From assembly GCF_003609995.1 (NCBI RefSeq), contig NZ_AP018786.1, positions 186,001-250,000 on the forward strand: a stretch of 64,000 bases of DNA, written 5' to 3'. Source of the stretch: Sutterella megalosphaeroides (lineage in GTDB: Bacteria > Pseudomonadota > Gammaproteobacteria > Burkholderiales > Burkholderiaceae_F). The notes beneath the pieces were generated by a model. That model saw nothing but the letters and a program-made list of their open reading frames with translations, was not told the DNA's origin and searched no databases. Numbering within the stretch: the first letter of the stretch is position 1; each line of letters starts with the position of its first letter. Below, piece by piece: positions 1-8,325 of the stretch. The position numbers and the translations under genes were made by a program.

Positions 1-471
1 AATCTCGATCGACTCGGCCTGAACGCCGAGGTTTGCGTGGCGGACGCCTCCGACCTTGACACCTGGTGGTCGGGCAAGGCCTTCGACGCCGTGCTGCTCG
101 ACGCCCCCTGCACCGCCTCGGGCGTGGTGCGTCGTCAGCCCGACGTTCCCTGGAACCGTCGTCCGGGCGACCCCAAGGCGCTCGCCAAGACGCAGCGCAT
201 GCTCTTCAAGGCGCTGTGGCCCGTCGTCAAACCGGGCGGTCACCTGCTCTTTTGCACGTGCTCGATCTTCCCCGAAGAAGGGGTCGACCAGGTCGCGAAA
301 TTCCTCGACGCCGCCCCGGACGCTTCGCTCGTTCCGCTCGGCGAAGGGCTTGAAGGTATGATGACGTTGTTGCCGACCGACGACGATCGGCCCGAAACCG
401 ATCCGCGCCTGCCCGCCGTTCACGACGGGTTCTTCTACGCCCTTTTCCGAAAAACCGACCACCGCTCCTGA
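1..471 (+). CDS. rsmB: 16S rRNA (cytosine-C5) methyltransferase RsmB, C-terminal part
   Basis: Partial: the reading frame is open from the first base of the window, so the N-terminal NusB-like RNA-binding part lies outside. The visible part is the SAM-dependent methyltransferase domain. It contains the motif IV stretch DAPCTASGVVRR and the motif VI stretch CTCSIFPEEG, whose two cysteines are the catalytic pair of the RsmB/Sun m5C967 methylase family. It ends just before a DUF4390 gene, the usual betaproteobacterial order. Assignment to RsmB rather than another m5C RNA methylase rests on the RRQPDVPW-type sequence after the PC motif and on this gene order. Confidence 0.9.
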   Translation, partial: NLDRLGLNAEVCVADASDLDTWWSGKAFDAVLLDAPCTASGVVRRQPDVPWNRRPGDPKALAKTQRMLFKALWPVVKPGGHLLFCTCSIFPEEGVDQVAKFLDAAPDASLVPLGEGLEGMMTLLPTDDDRPETDPRLPAVHDGFFYALFRKTDHRS

Positions 472-485
472 CGGTACGCGCCCTC

Positions 486-1091
486 ATGATCCGCCCGCAC
501 ACCCGTTGCTTCCGCCGGACCGCGCTCGCCATCCTCATTCTCGGGACGGCGGCGTGGTCGACGTGTGCCCTCGCCGTGCAGGCCGCCTTCATGGGGGCGG
601 AAATCACCCGCGACGAACCGGGGGAGCGCCCCGGTTTGTTCGTGGCCGCGCATTACGAATTCGACCTGCCCGCGCCGCTCCTTGACGTGCTGCACCGCGG
701 GATCGCGCTCTACTTCGCGCACGAATTCCGTCTCACCTCGTCGCGCTGGTACTGGCTCGACAAGACGGTCGCGGACGAGACCTTCCTCGTTCGCCTTTCG
801 TTCGACCCGCTCACGCGCCGGTATCGCGTGGGCTACAGCGGCCTTTCGCTCAACTTCGATTCGTTGGAGCAGGCGCTGCCGCTCGTTAAAAACATCCGTC
901 GCTGGCGCGTGGCGCCCTCGGACACGATCGGCGACAGCCGCAGCTTCACGGCGCAGGTCCGATTCCATCTGGACACGACGAAGCTCCCGAAACCCATGCA
1001 GGTGACCACCGACGACTCGATCGAATGGTCGGTGGAAAGCGACTGGACGACGATTCGCATCGACCCGTCCGTCACCAACGACGGCGAGTGA
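486..1091 (+). CDS. DUF4390 domain-containing secreted protein
   Basis: 201 aa. An N-terminal stretch with several arginines followed by a hydrophobic run (about residues 10-32) looks like a Sec signal peptide, so the product is probably periplasmic or anchored. The body (extended strands rich in aromatic residues, such as SRWYWLDK near residue 80) fits the DUF4390 family, which in Burkholderiales sits between rsmB and the NtrY-like kinase. It starts 14 nt after rsmB and ends 7 nt before the kinase gene, so the three are probably cotranscribed. The family's biochemical role is unknown; the neighbourhood suggests a link to envelope sensing, but that is inference. Confidence 0.8.
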   Translation: MIRPHTRCFRRTALAILILGTAAWSTCALAVQAAFMGAEITRDEPGERPGLFVAAHYEFDLPAPLLDVLHRGIALYFAHEFRLTSSRWYWLDKTVADETFLVRLSFDPLTRRYRVGYSGLSLNFDSLEQALPLVKNIRRWRVAPSDTIGDSRSFTAQVRFHLDTTKLPKPMQVTTDDSIEWSVESDWTTIRIDPSVTNDGE

Positions 1092-1098
1092 GGAGCTC

Positions 1099-3381
1099 AT
1101 GCCGCACTGGTATCGCTACGCGCTCACCGCTTCGCTCGCCCTGGCCGCCATTTCGCTCTTCGGCCTCGCCGCCACGAGCTCCGACTCGCGGCTTTTCGAG
1201 CGCTGGTTTCCGCTTCTGATCGTCATCAACCGCGTGGTGGCGGTATTGCTCTTTGCGATCGTCGTGGCCATGCTGGTTCAGCTCTGGCAGCGCTTTCGCC
1301 GGCGGCGTTTCGGCGCCAACATGACGGTGCGCCTCGCGGGCGCCACGGCCGCACTGGCCGTCGTGCCCGCCCTCGTCATCTTCCTCGTCTCGAACGTCTT
1401 CATCTCGCGCTCGATCGACTCGTGGTTCGACGTGCGCGTCGAGCGCGCGCTCGAGTCGGGCGTCACCATCACCCGCGGCATCCTGCAGCAGCAGCAAAAA
1501 CAGACGGAACTCACGGCGCGCCACATGGCGGGGTTGCTTGCCAACACGCCGACGAGCCTCATCATGCAGGATCTGATGCGGCTCCTCGAAGGCCATCAAA
1601 GCCTCGAAGCGCTCGTCTTTCTCGGCGACGGCACGGCGGTGGCCGCAGCGGGCTCGCGCATCAACGTGATGCTGCCCGACCTGCCGACGGCCCAGCAGAT
1701 GCAGGTCGTTCGCTCGACGGGCATCTACAGCGTGATCGACGGCGACGTCTCCGACAAGGCCGAAGCTCTGCGAACGGACTCGCTCTCGATCCGGGTCATC
1801 CTTCCGCTCAACCCGCGCAACGACGAGACGACGTCGGAAGCGTCGCCCCCCGCCGCGCCCCGAGGACTCGCCGCGCCGCGCTCGACCCGCAATGCGGCGG
1901 GCGCGCAGCAGCTCTACCTCCAGATCATTCAGCCCGTCGACAACGAAACGGCTCAGAACGCGTCGGAACTTCTCGCGGGCTACCGCGACTACCAGACGCT
2001 CGTGCTCTCGCGCGCGTCGCTTCAGTCGATCTACACCGGAACGCTCTTTCTCACGCTCCTTCTGGCCGTGTTCGGCGCCATCGCGGCCGCGATCACGTTC
2101 GCCCGAAAGGCCGCGGAACCCGTCCTGCAACTCGAAGAAGGGACGCGGCGCGTGGCCGACGGCAATTTCTCGCCCATCCGGGAATTCACCGGCAGCAGCG
2201 AAATCAACGTCCTCACGCAGTCCTTCAACCAGATGATCCGCGAGGTCGCCGAAACGCGCCGCGACATCGACGAGCAGCGGCGCGAAGCCCAGCAGGCGCA
2301 GGCCTACCTCGAGCGGGTGCTCGGCAACATCACCTCGGGCGTGATGGTCATCGACCGCACCCACACCGTCGTGACGGCCAACGCCGCCGCACGGCGCATT
2401 CTCGGCGACGAGGTCTGCGCGATCGGCACGACGCTCGAAACGACGGAACCCCGACTCGTCGAAGCGCTGACCAAGATGCGGCACCTCGCCACCGACGCCA
2501 ACATGCGCGTCGAATTCGAGTTGCAGCGTCCCGACCGCGTCGTTCCGCTCTACATCAAAACCTCCAACATGCCGCTCGGCGCCCATATGGGGACGGTGCT
2601 GGTGCTCGACGACGTCAGTCAGCTGATCGAAGCGCAGCGCGCCACCGCATGGGGCGAAGTGGCCCGTCGTCTCGCGCACGAGATCAAGAATCCTCTGACG
2701 CCCATTCGCCTTGCCGCCGAACGGCTGGAGATGAAGCTCGAAAACCGTTTGGAGGATCAGGCCGACGTGGACCTGCTTCACCGCGCGATCGCCACGATCA
2801 CAACGCAGGTCGACGCACTCAAGCAGATGGTGAACGACTTCCGCGAGTACGCGCGTCTGCCGAGCGCCAACCTCGTGCCGCTCGACCTCAACGCGTTCCT
2901 CACGGACGCGGCGTCGCTGTACCATCAGGCCGGAACCGAAGTGACGCTTCGGCTCGATCCGACGCTGCCCGCCGTGCTGGCGGACGCTTCGCAGTTGCGA
3001 CAGGTCATTCACAACCTGATTTCCAACAGCATCGACGCCGCCGGCGCGGAAGCCGAAATCGAAATCCAGACCCGCTCGGACGCCTCGCCCGACGGCCCCT
3101 CCACCGTCCGCCTGATATTCCGCGATAATGGCACGGGGTTCAGCTCGAAAATCCTCGCCAAAGCGTTCGAGCCCTACGTGACCACCAAGGAGACGGGCAC
3201 GGGGTTGGGCCTTCCGATGGTGAAGAAAATTCTCGACGAACATCACGCGTCGATCGAGCTCTCCAACCGAATGGACCGCACGGGCTACCTCATTCTCGGC
3301 GCCCAGGTCGACATTCGATTCCCGGTTTTTTCATCCGCAACCCGGACAACCCCCGTTTCTGACACGCAGAGAACCGATTAA
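1099..3381 (+). CDS. NtrY-like membrane sensor histidine kinase
   Basis: 760 aa. Hydrophobic segments near residues 7-25, 38-62 and 80-100 and another near 311-334 frame a periplasmic sensor region. They are followed by a HAMP-like linker (about 335-390), a PAS domain (about 400-510), the HisKA H-box ARRLAHEIKNPLTP with the phospho-accepting His at about residue 527, and a HATPase_c domain with N-box HNLISNSID and G-box GTGLGLP. This is the NtrY architecture. It directly abuts the response-regulator gene (stop and next ATG adjacent), so the two form a translationally coupled two-component pair. The stimulus is unknown; proximity to trkAH could suggest an ionic or osmotic signal, but that is speculation. 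Confidence 0.88.
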   Translation: MPHWYRYALTASLALAAISLFGLAATSSDSRLFERWFPLLIVINRVVAVLLFAIVVAMLVQLWQRFRRRRFGANMTVRLAGATAALAVVPALVIFLVSNVFISRSIDSWFDVRVERALESGVTITRGILQQQQKQTELTARHMAGLLANTPTSLIMQDLMRLLEGHQSLEALVFLGDGTAVAAAGSRINVMLPDLPTAQQMQVVRSTGIYSVIDGDVSDKAEALRTDSLSIRVILPLNPRNDETTSEASPPAAPRGLAAPRSTRNAAGAQQLYLQIIQPVDNETAQNASELLAGYRDYQTLVLSRASLQSIYTGTLFLTLLLAVFGAIAAAITFARKAAEPVLQLEEGTRRVADGNFSPIREFTGSSEINVLTQSFNQMIREVAETRRDIDEQRREAQQAQAYLERVLGNITSGVMVIDRTHTVVTANAAARRILGDEVCAIGTTLETTEPRLVEALTKMRHLATDANMRVEFELQRPDRVVPLYIKTSNMPLGAHMGTVLVLDDVSQLIEAQRATAWGEVARRLAHEIKNPLTPIRLAAERLEMKLENRLEDQADVDLLHRAIATITTQVDALKQMVNDFREYARLPSANLVPLDLNAFLTDAASLYHQAGTEVTLRLDPTLPAVLADASQLRQVIHNLISNSIDAAGAEAEIEIQTRSDASPDGPSTVRLIFRDNGTGFSSKILAKAFEPYVTTKETGTGLGLPMVKKILDEHHASIELSNRMDRTGYLILGAQVDIRFPVFSSATRTTPVSDTQRTD

Positions 3382-4101
3382 ATGGCAGATATTCTTGTTG
3401 TAGACGATGAGGTCGGCATCCGCAACGTGCTCGCGGAGATTCTGATGGACTCCGGGTACACCATCACCACGGCCGCCAACGCCGAGGAAGCGCGCCGCTG
3501 TATCCGCGAGCGCAAGTACTCCCTCATCCTGCTCGACATCTGGATGCCCGACACGGACGGCATCACGCTGTTGCGCGAATGGCGCGCGCACAATCTGCTC
3601 ACGTGTCCCGTGATCATGATGTCCGGCCACGGCACGATCGATTCGGCCATGCAGGCCGTGCGCTACGGGGCGATGGACTTTCTGGAAAAGCCCATTTCCC
3701 TGAAGAACCTCCTCACGACGGTCGACCGCGTGCTGGAGCAGTGGCAGCGGCTCGAATATCAAAAGTCGCTCACCCGCTCGAACCGCGACGACGATGACGG
3801 CCTTCCCGCTTCGGGCGCGATTCTGCCCGTCTTTCAGTTGCCCGAATACAACCTGAAGCTCGACTTCAATCTGCCTTTCCGCGACGTGATGCACGCCGTC
3901 GAACGCGCGTACTTCGAAACGACGCTTCAGTATCAGAATCTCTCGATGGCGCGTCTGGCGCGCCATTCGGGCATTGAGCGCACGCACCTCTATCGCAAGA
4001 TGAAGGCGGCCGGCGTCGAACTCGACGACTTCCGCATCCCGGGGCGTCTCCCGTCGCCGCTCCCCGCCATCCGCGCGCCCTTCAAACCGAAGCGTCCCTG
4101 A
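3382..4101 (+). CDS. NtrX-like response regulator without AAA+ domain
   Basis: 239 aa. The receiver domain occupies about residues 1-120, with acidic residues DDE at 8-10, the phospho-accepting Asp at 52 (LLDIWMP) and Lys in the EKPISL motif near 102. A linker leads to a C-terminal Fis-type helix-turn-helix (about 185-215, HSGIERTHLYRKMKAAG). The central sigma-54 AAA+ domain of full-length NtrX (about 450 aa) is absent, and the sequence between the two ends is too short to hold it. It is therefore a receiver plus DNA-binding protein that cannot activate sigma-54 promoters in the usual way. Partner: the kinase encoded immediately upstream. Confidence 0.85.
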   Translation: MADILVVDDEVGIRNVLAEILMDSGYTITTAANAEEARRCIRERKYSLILLDIWMPDTDGITLLREWRAHNLLTCPVIMMSGHGTIDSAMQAVRYGAMDFLEKPISLKNLLTTVDRVLEQWQRLEYQKSLTRSNRDDDDGLPASGAILPVFQLPEYNLKLDFNLPFRDVMHAVERAYFETTLQYQNLSMARLARHSGIERTHLYRKMKAAGVELDDFRIPGRLPSPLPAIRAPFKPKRP

Positions 4102-4118
4102 TCGCCCTTCCCTGACCT

Positions 4119-5531
4119 ATGAAAATTCTCATCGTCGGAGCGGGTCGGATCGGCATTTCCGTTGCCGAAAGCCTCGTGTCCGAAGCCAACGACATCACCA
4201 TCGTCGACCGCAACCCCGAACACATCGCGTATCTGCAATCCCGGTTCGACCTGCGCGGCATCGTCGGCGAAGCCTCGAGTCCTCAGGTTCTCCGGGACGC
4301 GGGGGCCGACGACATGGACATGCTGATCGCCGTGACGTCGAACGACGAAACCAATCTGGTCGTCAGCCTGCTTGCGGCGCGTCTTTTCAACATTCCGACC
4401 CGCATCGCGCGCGTCCGAAACAGCGAACTGCGCAACTTCCCCCGCATTCTCGGCGAAGAGGGGTTCGAAGCCACGGCCGTGATCTGGCCCGAGCAGGCCG
4501 TGACGAGCTATCTCGTGAAGCTGATCGACTTTCCGGAAGCCAATCAGGTGCTGGAGTTCGGCGAAGGCCTCGCCGCGCTCATCGCCGTGCGCGCCAAAGC
4601 CGGCAGTCCGCTCGTCGGTCGACGGGTCGCGGACCTCGAAACGCACCTGCCGCACGTGGAAGCCCGCATCATCTCGATCTTCCGCCGCAACCGCCGTCTC
4701 GACGTCGACAAAAACACCGTCATCGAAGCGGGCGACGAAGTGATCTGTCTGTGCGACGCGCGCAACGCCCGACTCGTGCTGTCGGAAATCCGCCACCACG
4801 AGCCGCCGGTGCGCAACATTCTCCTTGCGGGCAACGCCTCGATGTGTCTGGCGCTCGCCCGACGCCTCACGTCGGGCGAAGACGCCGACCGTCATGCGGA
4901 GCTCAGCATCCGCATCCTGGAGAAAGACCGCTCGAAGGTGGAACTTCTCGCCGGCCAACTGCGCTCCTCGGCCATCGTGATCGAGGGCGACTACACCGAC
5001 GAAGAAGTGCTCTCGGATGCCGGCGTCGAAACGTGTGACCTCTTCATCGCGCTTTCCGAAGACGACGGCGACAACGTGCTGAGCGCGATGCTCGCCAAAA
5101 AGCTCGGCGCCCAGCGCACCATCGCGCTCGTCAACCGCAAGGTGTACGGCGACCTCATGCAGGGCTCGCAAATCGACATCACCCTCTCGCCCTCGCAGGC
5201 CGCTCTCGGGGAACTCATCAAGCACGTGCGTCGCGGCGACGTGACCGCCGCCTACAGCCTGCGACACGGCGTGGCCGAAGCGCTCGAAATCGTCGCGCAC
5301 GGCAACCGCCGCAGCTCCCGCGTGGTGGGTCGCCCCATCCGCGAACTGGCCCTTCCCGAGGGCGCGAACATCGGCGCCGTGATTCGCGGCGAGGGCGAAG
5401 ACGCCGTCGTGCTGATGGGCAAACCCGACGTGGTCATCGAAGCCGAAGACCACGTGGTTGTCTTCGTCGCCTCGAAGCGTCTCATTCCGAAAATCGAACG
5501 TCTCTTCGCCGTCGACGTGGGCTTCTTCTAA
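4119..5531 (+). CDS. trkA: Trk potassium uptake regulatory subunit TrkA
   Basis: 470 aa, the family's full length. It has two RCK repeats. The first begins with the nucleotide-binding motif ILIVGAGRIGISVA (residues 3-16) and is followed by a TrkA_C domain near 145-215. The second starts near 230 with ILLAGNASMCLALARRL, where the usual GxGxxG is replaced, and is followed by a second TrkA_C (about 370-460). TrkA is the cytoplasmic NAD(H)/nucleotide-gated regulator bound to the TrkH channel. trkH follows after 9 nt. Only the first site looks like a standard dinucleotide-binding loop; the second may bind differently or be structural. Confidence 0.95.
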   Translation: MKILIVGAGRIGISVAESLVSEANDITIVDRNPEHIAYLQSRFDLRGIVGEASSPQVLRDAGADDMDMLIAVTSNDETNLVVSLLAARLFNIPTRIARVRNSELRNFPRILGEEGFEATAVIWPEQAVTSYLVKLIDFPEANQVLEFGEGLAALIAVRAKAGSPLVGRRVADLETHLPHVEARIISIFRRNRRLDVDKNTVIEAGDEVICLCDARNARLVLSEIRHHEPPVRNILLAGNASMCLALARRLTSGEDADRHAELSIRILEKDRSKVELLAGQLRSSAIVIEGDYTDEEVLSDAGVETCDLFIALSEDDGDNVLSAMLAKKLGAQRTIALVNRKVYGDLMQGSQIDITLSPSQAALGELIKHVRRGDVTAAYSLRHGVAEALEIVAHGNRRSSRVVGRPIRELALPEGANIGAVIRGEGEDAVVLMGKPDVVIEAEDHVVVFVASKRLIPKIERLFAVDVGFF

Positions 5532-5540
5532 GGGTCCCCC

Positions 5541-7013
5541 ATGCCAAACGCCTTACGGTACCTGCTCCTTCCGGTGCTCCACGCGCTCGGACCCGTTCTC
5601 GTCGGCTACGGCCTGACGATGCTCATCCCGTATCTGGTGAGCGTCGCTCAGGCCGACGGTGCGGACGCCGCGTTCCTGACGGCCTTTGCCGTGACGACCG
5701 GCACCGGGGCGCTGCTCACCCTCGCCACCCGCGGCTACAGCCAGGAGCTCACCGCACGGCACGGGTTCCTGCTCGTGACCCTCACCTGGACGGCCGTGCC
5801 GCTTTTCGCCACCATTCCGCTTCTCTTGGAGCTCCCGCAGTACACCTTCTCCGCGGCGTACTTCGAGATGATGTCGTGTCTCACGACGACGGGAGCGACG
5901 ATGATGACGGGGCTCGACGATCTGCCGCTCTCCATCAACGGTTTGCGCTGTTTCCTCTCGTGGTTGGGCGGCATGGGGCTCATCGTGTTGTCCGTGGCCA
6001 TTCTCCCGTTGCTCGGCGTCGGCGGCGCGCAGATTCTGAAGGCGGAAACGAGCGGCCCCCTGAAGGAAAGCAAACTGACGCCCCGCATCGCCGATACGGC
6101 GCAGGCGCTCTACATCATCTATTTCGGGATTTCCGTCGCCCTGACCGTCGCCTTCCACTTCGCGGGCATGTCCTGGGACGACGCGGTCCTGCACATGATG
6201 ACCACCGTAAGCCTTTCGGGCATCGGCGCGCACGATTCGAGCTTCGCGTACTTCGAGAGCAACGCGGTGGACCTCGTCACCGTCGTCTTCATGATCGTGT
6301 GCGGGTGCAACTTCTCGCTCCACTTCGCCGCCTGGCACAAGCGCGATCTGCGCCTTTACTGGCGGGATCCCGAGGTTCTCGGTTGGGTGGGCGTCGTCTC
6401 CGTCCTGACGCTCTTTGCCACGCTCCTGCTCATTGACGTCGGGTACTACGAGGACGACTTCACCGCGTTCGTCAAAGCCGCGTTTGCGGTCGTCTCCGTG
6501 GCGTCGACCACCGGTTTTGCAAGCGACGACTACGCGCTCTGGCCGACCATCATTCCGCTCGTCATGCTCCTCAGCTCGATTTTCGCCACGTGCGCGGGCT
6601 CGACCGGGGGCGGCATCAAGATGATCCGTCTCCTGATTCTCATCAAGCAGACGAAGCGCGAATTTCTGCTGCTTCTCCACCCGAAGGCGTCTTTCCCCCT
6701 CACCGTCGGCGAAACCCGCCTCAACGACCAGGTGGCCTCGGCCGTACTCGCGTATCTGCTCCTCTGGGTGATTTCGGTCGGGGCGGGCGTGCTGCTCCTC
6801 GTCTTCTCGGGCATGCCCATGCTGGAATCGTTCTCCGCCACCATCGCCTGCATCAACAACCTCGGTCAGGCCATGGGCGCGCTCGGCCCCGCGGGCAACT
6901 ACGCGGGCCTGACGACGCTGCAGTTCTGGATCTGCACCTTCCTGATGCTCATCGGTCGACTCGAACTCTTCACGGTCTTCATCCTCTTTACGAAGGGATT
7001 CTGGCGGGGCTGA
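5541..7013 (+). CDS. trkH: Trk potassium uptake channel TrkH
   Basis: 490 aa polytopic membrane protein with about ten hydrophobic segments. It contains the K+-filter-like loops of the SKT superfamily: MSCLTTTGATMMTGL (about 113), TVSLSGIGAHDSS (about 222), VASTTGFASDDY (about 320) and CINNLGQAMG (about 436). The stretch CAGSTGGGIKM near residue 353 is the characteristic TrkH motif. It forms the K+-translocating subunit gated by TrkA and is encoded directly downstream of trkA. A strong hairpin terminator follows the stop codon, closing the operon. Confidence 0.95.
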   Translation: MPNALRYLLLPVLHALGPVLVGYGLTMLIPYLVSVAQADGADAAFLTAFAVTTGTGALLTLATRGYSQELTARHGFLLVTLTWTAVPLFATIPLLLELPQYTFSAAYFEMMSCLTTTGATMMTGLDDLPLSINGLRCFLSWLGGMGLIVLSVAILPLLGVGGAQILKAETSGPLKESKLTPRIADTAQALYIIYFGISVALTVAFHFAGMSWDDAVLHMMTTVSLSGIGAHDSSFAYFESNAVDLVTVVFMIVCGCNFSLHFAAWHKRDLRLYWRDPEVLGWVGVVSVLTLFATLLLIDVGYYEDDFTAFVKAAFAVVSVASTTGFASDDYALWPTIIPLVMLLSSIFATCAGSTGGGIKMIRLLILIKQTKREFLLLLHPKASFPLTVGETRLNDQVASAVLAYLLLWVISVGAGVLLLVFSGMPMLESFSATIACINNLGQAMGALGPAGNYAGLTTLQFWICTFLMLIGRLELFTVFILFTKGFWRG

Positions 7014-7042
7014 GGCCGCCCGACCGTGTTTCAAAGCAAAAG

Positions 7043-7079
7043 AAAGCCCGTCCCTGCGACATTCGGAGACGGGCTTTTT
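7043..7079 (+). terminator. Rho-independent terminator after trkH
   Basis: A 10-bp perfect stem (AAAGCCCGTC at 7043-7052 with its complement at 7068-7077) and a 15-nt loop are followed by further T residues. The stem's own A-rich left arm could also serve the leftward DUF1840 gene. Confidence 0.85.
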
Positions 7080-7118
7080 CGCACGTTTCCCGTGCGCGGG
7101 GGCAGTAGCGAAAGCCGC

Positions 7119-7499
7119 TCAGGGCTTTCCCCACACGACCGCTTCGTCGTGGCGGATCGCGCGCTTGATCATTTCTTCGAGCGGCACCACGCGCTGGTAG
7201 AGGTGAATGCGCTCGCGACGCATCTCTTCTTCGCGTTCGCGCTCTTCCTTCCCATCGAGCTCCTCGGCGTAGGTCGAGCGCCGCAGTTCGTCTTCGCGAC
7301 GACGTTCGGCTTCGGCCGCCAGGGCCTTGTCGCGCACCTTGGCGTCCTCGAGCTTGCGCAGGATCTCGGGAAGTTCGTCGCTCGCGAACGCGCCCTGCTC
7401 CGTCAGGGGGCGACCGATGATTTTGAAAATCTGATCGGCCGTTTCCCGAAACATGATGAACGGACCGGCGGCCCGACTCGTAAACATCACCAATGACAT
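7119..7499 (-). CDS. DUF1840 domain-containing protein
   Basis: 126 aa. The start was chosen at the ATG at 7499 because AGGAGG lies 8 nt upstream and because DUF1840 proteins begin with a sequence like MLVTFKSKA; here it is MSLVMFTSRAAG. The body has the family pattern: an RETADQIFKIIGRP helix, a charged helical linker that is longer and more Glu/Arg-rich than usual (about residues 65-105), and a C-terminal stretch ending EMIKRAIRHDEAVVWGKP. The family is largely confined to betaproteobacteria and has no assigned function. It is divergent from the PTS cluster, with 70 nt between the starts. Confidence 0.85.
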   Translation of the reverse strand: MSLVMFTSRAAGPFIMFRETADQIFKIIGRPLTEQGAFASDELPEILRKLEDAKVRDKALAAEAERRREDELRRSTYAEELDGKEEREREEEMRRERIHLYQRVVPLEEMIKRAIRHDEAVVWGKP

Positions 7500-7569
7500 T
7501 TGCGGACCCTCCTCGGCTCCGATGATAAACTTGTGTCTCTTTGTGGATTCTATCGTGACGGAGATTCGA

Positions 7570-7992
7570 GTGTCCCTTGGCATATGCATCATCGCGCACG
7601 AGCCTCTCGCCTCCGCGCTGAAGATCTGCGCCCAGCACATTTTCAGCGCCACGTCGGACGCCTCGGCCGACGACATCGTCTGCTTCGATGTTCCGAGCAA
7701 CATCGAAGCAGAACAAGGCTACGAACGCGCCCGCACGCTGATCGGCCCCTTGTTGGATCGGGACGGCGTGCTCGTCTTTACGGACCTTCTCGGCGCAACG
7801 CCCTCCAACATCGCGCACCGCTTTCTTGACAACGACAAGGTTCGAGTCCTCTCGGGCGTGAACCTCCCCGCTGTCGTCACGGCCCTTTCGGCCCCGCCCG
7901 ACGCGCCTTTGAGCCGCGTGATGCTGCTCGCCGAAGGCGGCGCCCGCAGCGCGATCTCCACGGCCATCGGGCACTCCGCCCTCAACGGCTGA
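7570..7992 (+). CDS. PTS mannose-type EIIA domain protein
   Basis: 140 aa from the GTG at 7570. This start has GGAG 6 nt upstream and places the phospho-accepting histidine at residue 10 (GICIIAHEPLAS), the same position as in ManX. Upstream in-frame codons exist but would add a non-homologous leader. The EIIA-Man fold continues with FTDLLGATPSN near residue 70 and a NLPAVV stretch near 98. It lies 38 nt before ptsH. No EIIB or EIIC gene follows, so this is the regulatory, partial PTS typical of betaproteobacteria, with phosphate passing EI to HPr to EIIA and no sugar transport visible here. Confidence 0.88.
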   Translation: MSLGICIIAHEPLASALKICAQHIFSATSDASADDIVCFDVPSNIEAEQGYERARTLIGPLLDRDGVLVFTDLLGATPSNIAHRFLDNDKVRVLSGVNLPAVVTALSAPPDAPLSRVMLLAEGGARSAISTAIGHSALNG

Positions 7993-8030
7993 CGCCTCGT
8001 CTTTTCCATCCGGCTCCCGGAGTTTCGTCG

Positions 8031-8300
8031 ATGCTCACTCAAACCCTTACCGTCAAAAACCGTCTCGGTTTGCACGCGCGCCCCTCCGCCCTTCTCGCGA
8101 AGACCGCCAACCTTTACGAAAGCAGCATCCTGCTGAAGGACAAGGTCCGAACGGTCGACGCCAAGTCGATTCTCGGCCTCATGACGATGGCTCTGCCCAA
8201 GGGCACCGAGCTCGTCGTCTGCGTCGACGGCCCCGACGAAGCGAGCGCCCTGCGCCACGTCGTCGAACTTTTCGAGACCCGCTTCGGCGAACCCGATTGA
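8031..8300 (+). CDS. ptsH: Phosphocarrier protein HPr
   Basis: 89 aa. It carries the His15 phosphorylation site in GLHARPSA and the regulatory Ser46 in DAKSILGLM, the site used by HPr kinase/phosphorylase where that enzyme is present. HPr accepts phosphate from enzyme I and passes it to EIIA. It sits between the EIIA gene and ptsI (25 nt to ptsI), consistent with one operon. Conservation of the Ser46 region suggests, but does not show, that HprK exists elsewhere in the genome. Confidence 0.96.
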   Translation: MLTQTLTVKNRLGLHARPSALLAKTANLYESSILLKDKVRTVDAKSILGLMTMALPKGTELVVCVDGPDEASALRHVVELFETRFGEPD

Positions 8301-8325
8301 TCCCCCTCGCGAAGGAAGCTGAGAG

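Noticed and set aside
1072-3246. 724-aa open frame on the minus strand opposite the NtrY-like kinase
   Set aside because: His/Arg/Glu-rich antisense shadow of a clear histidine kinase; no domain recognised and typical of high-GC antisense frames.
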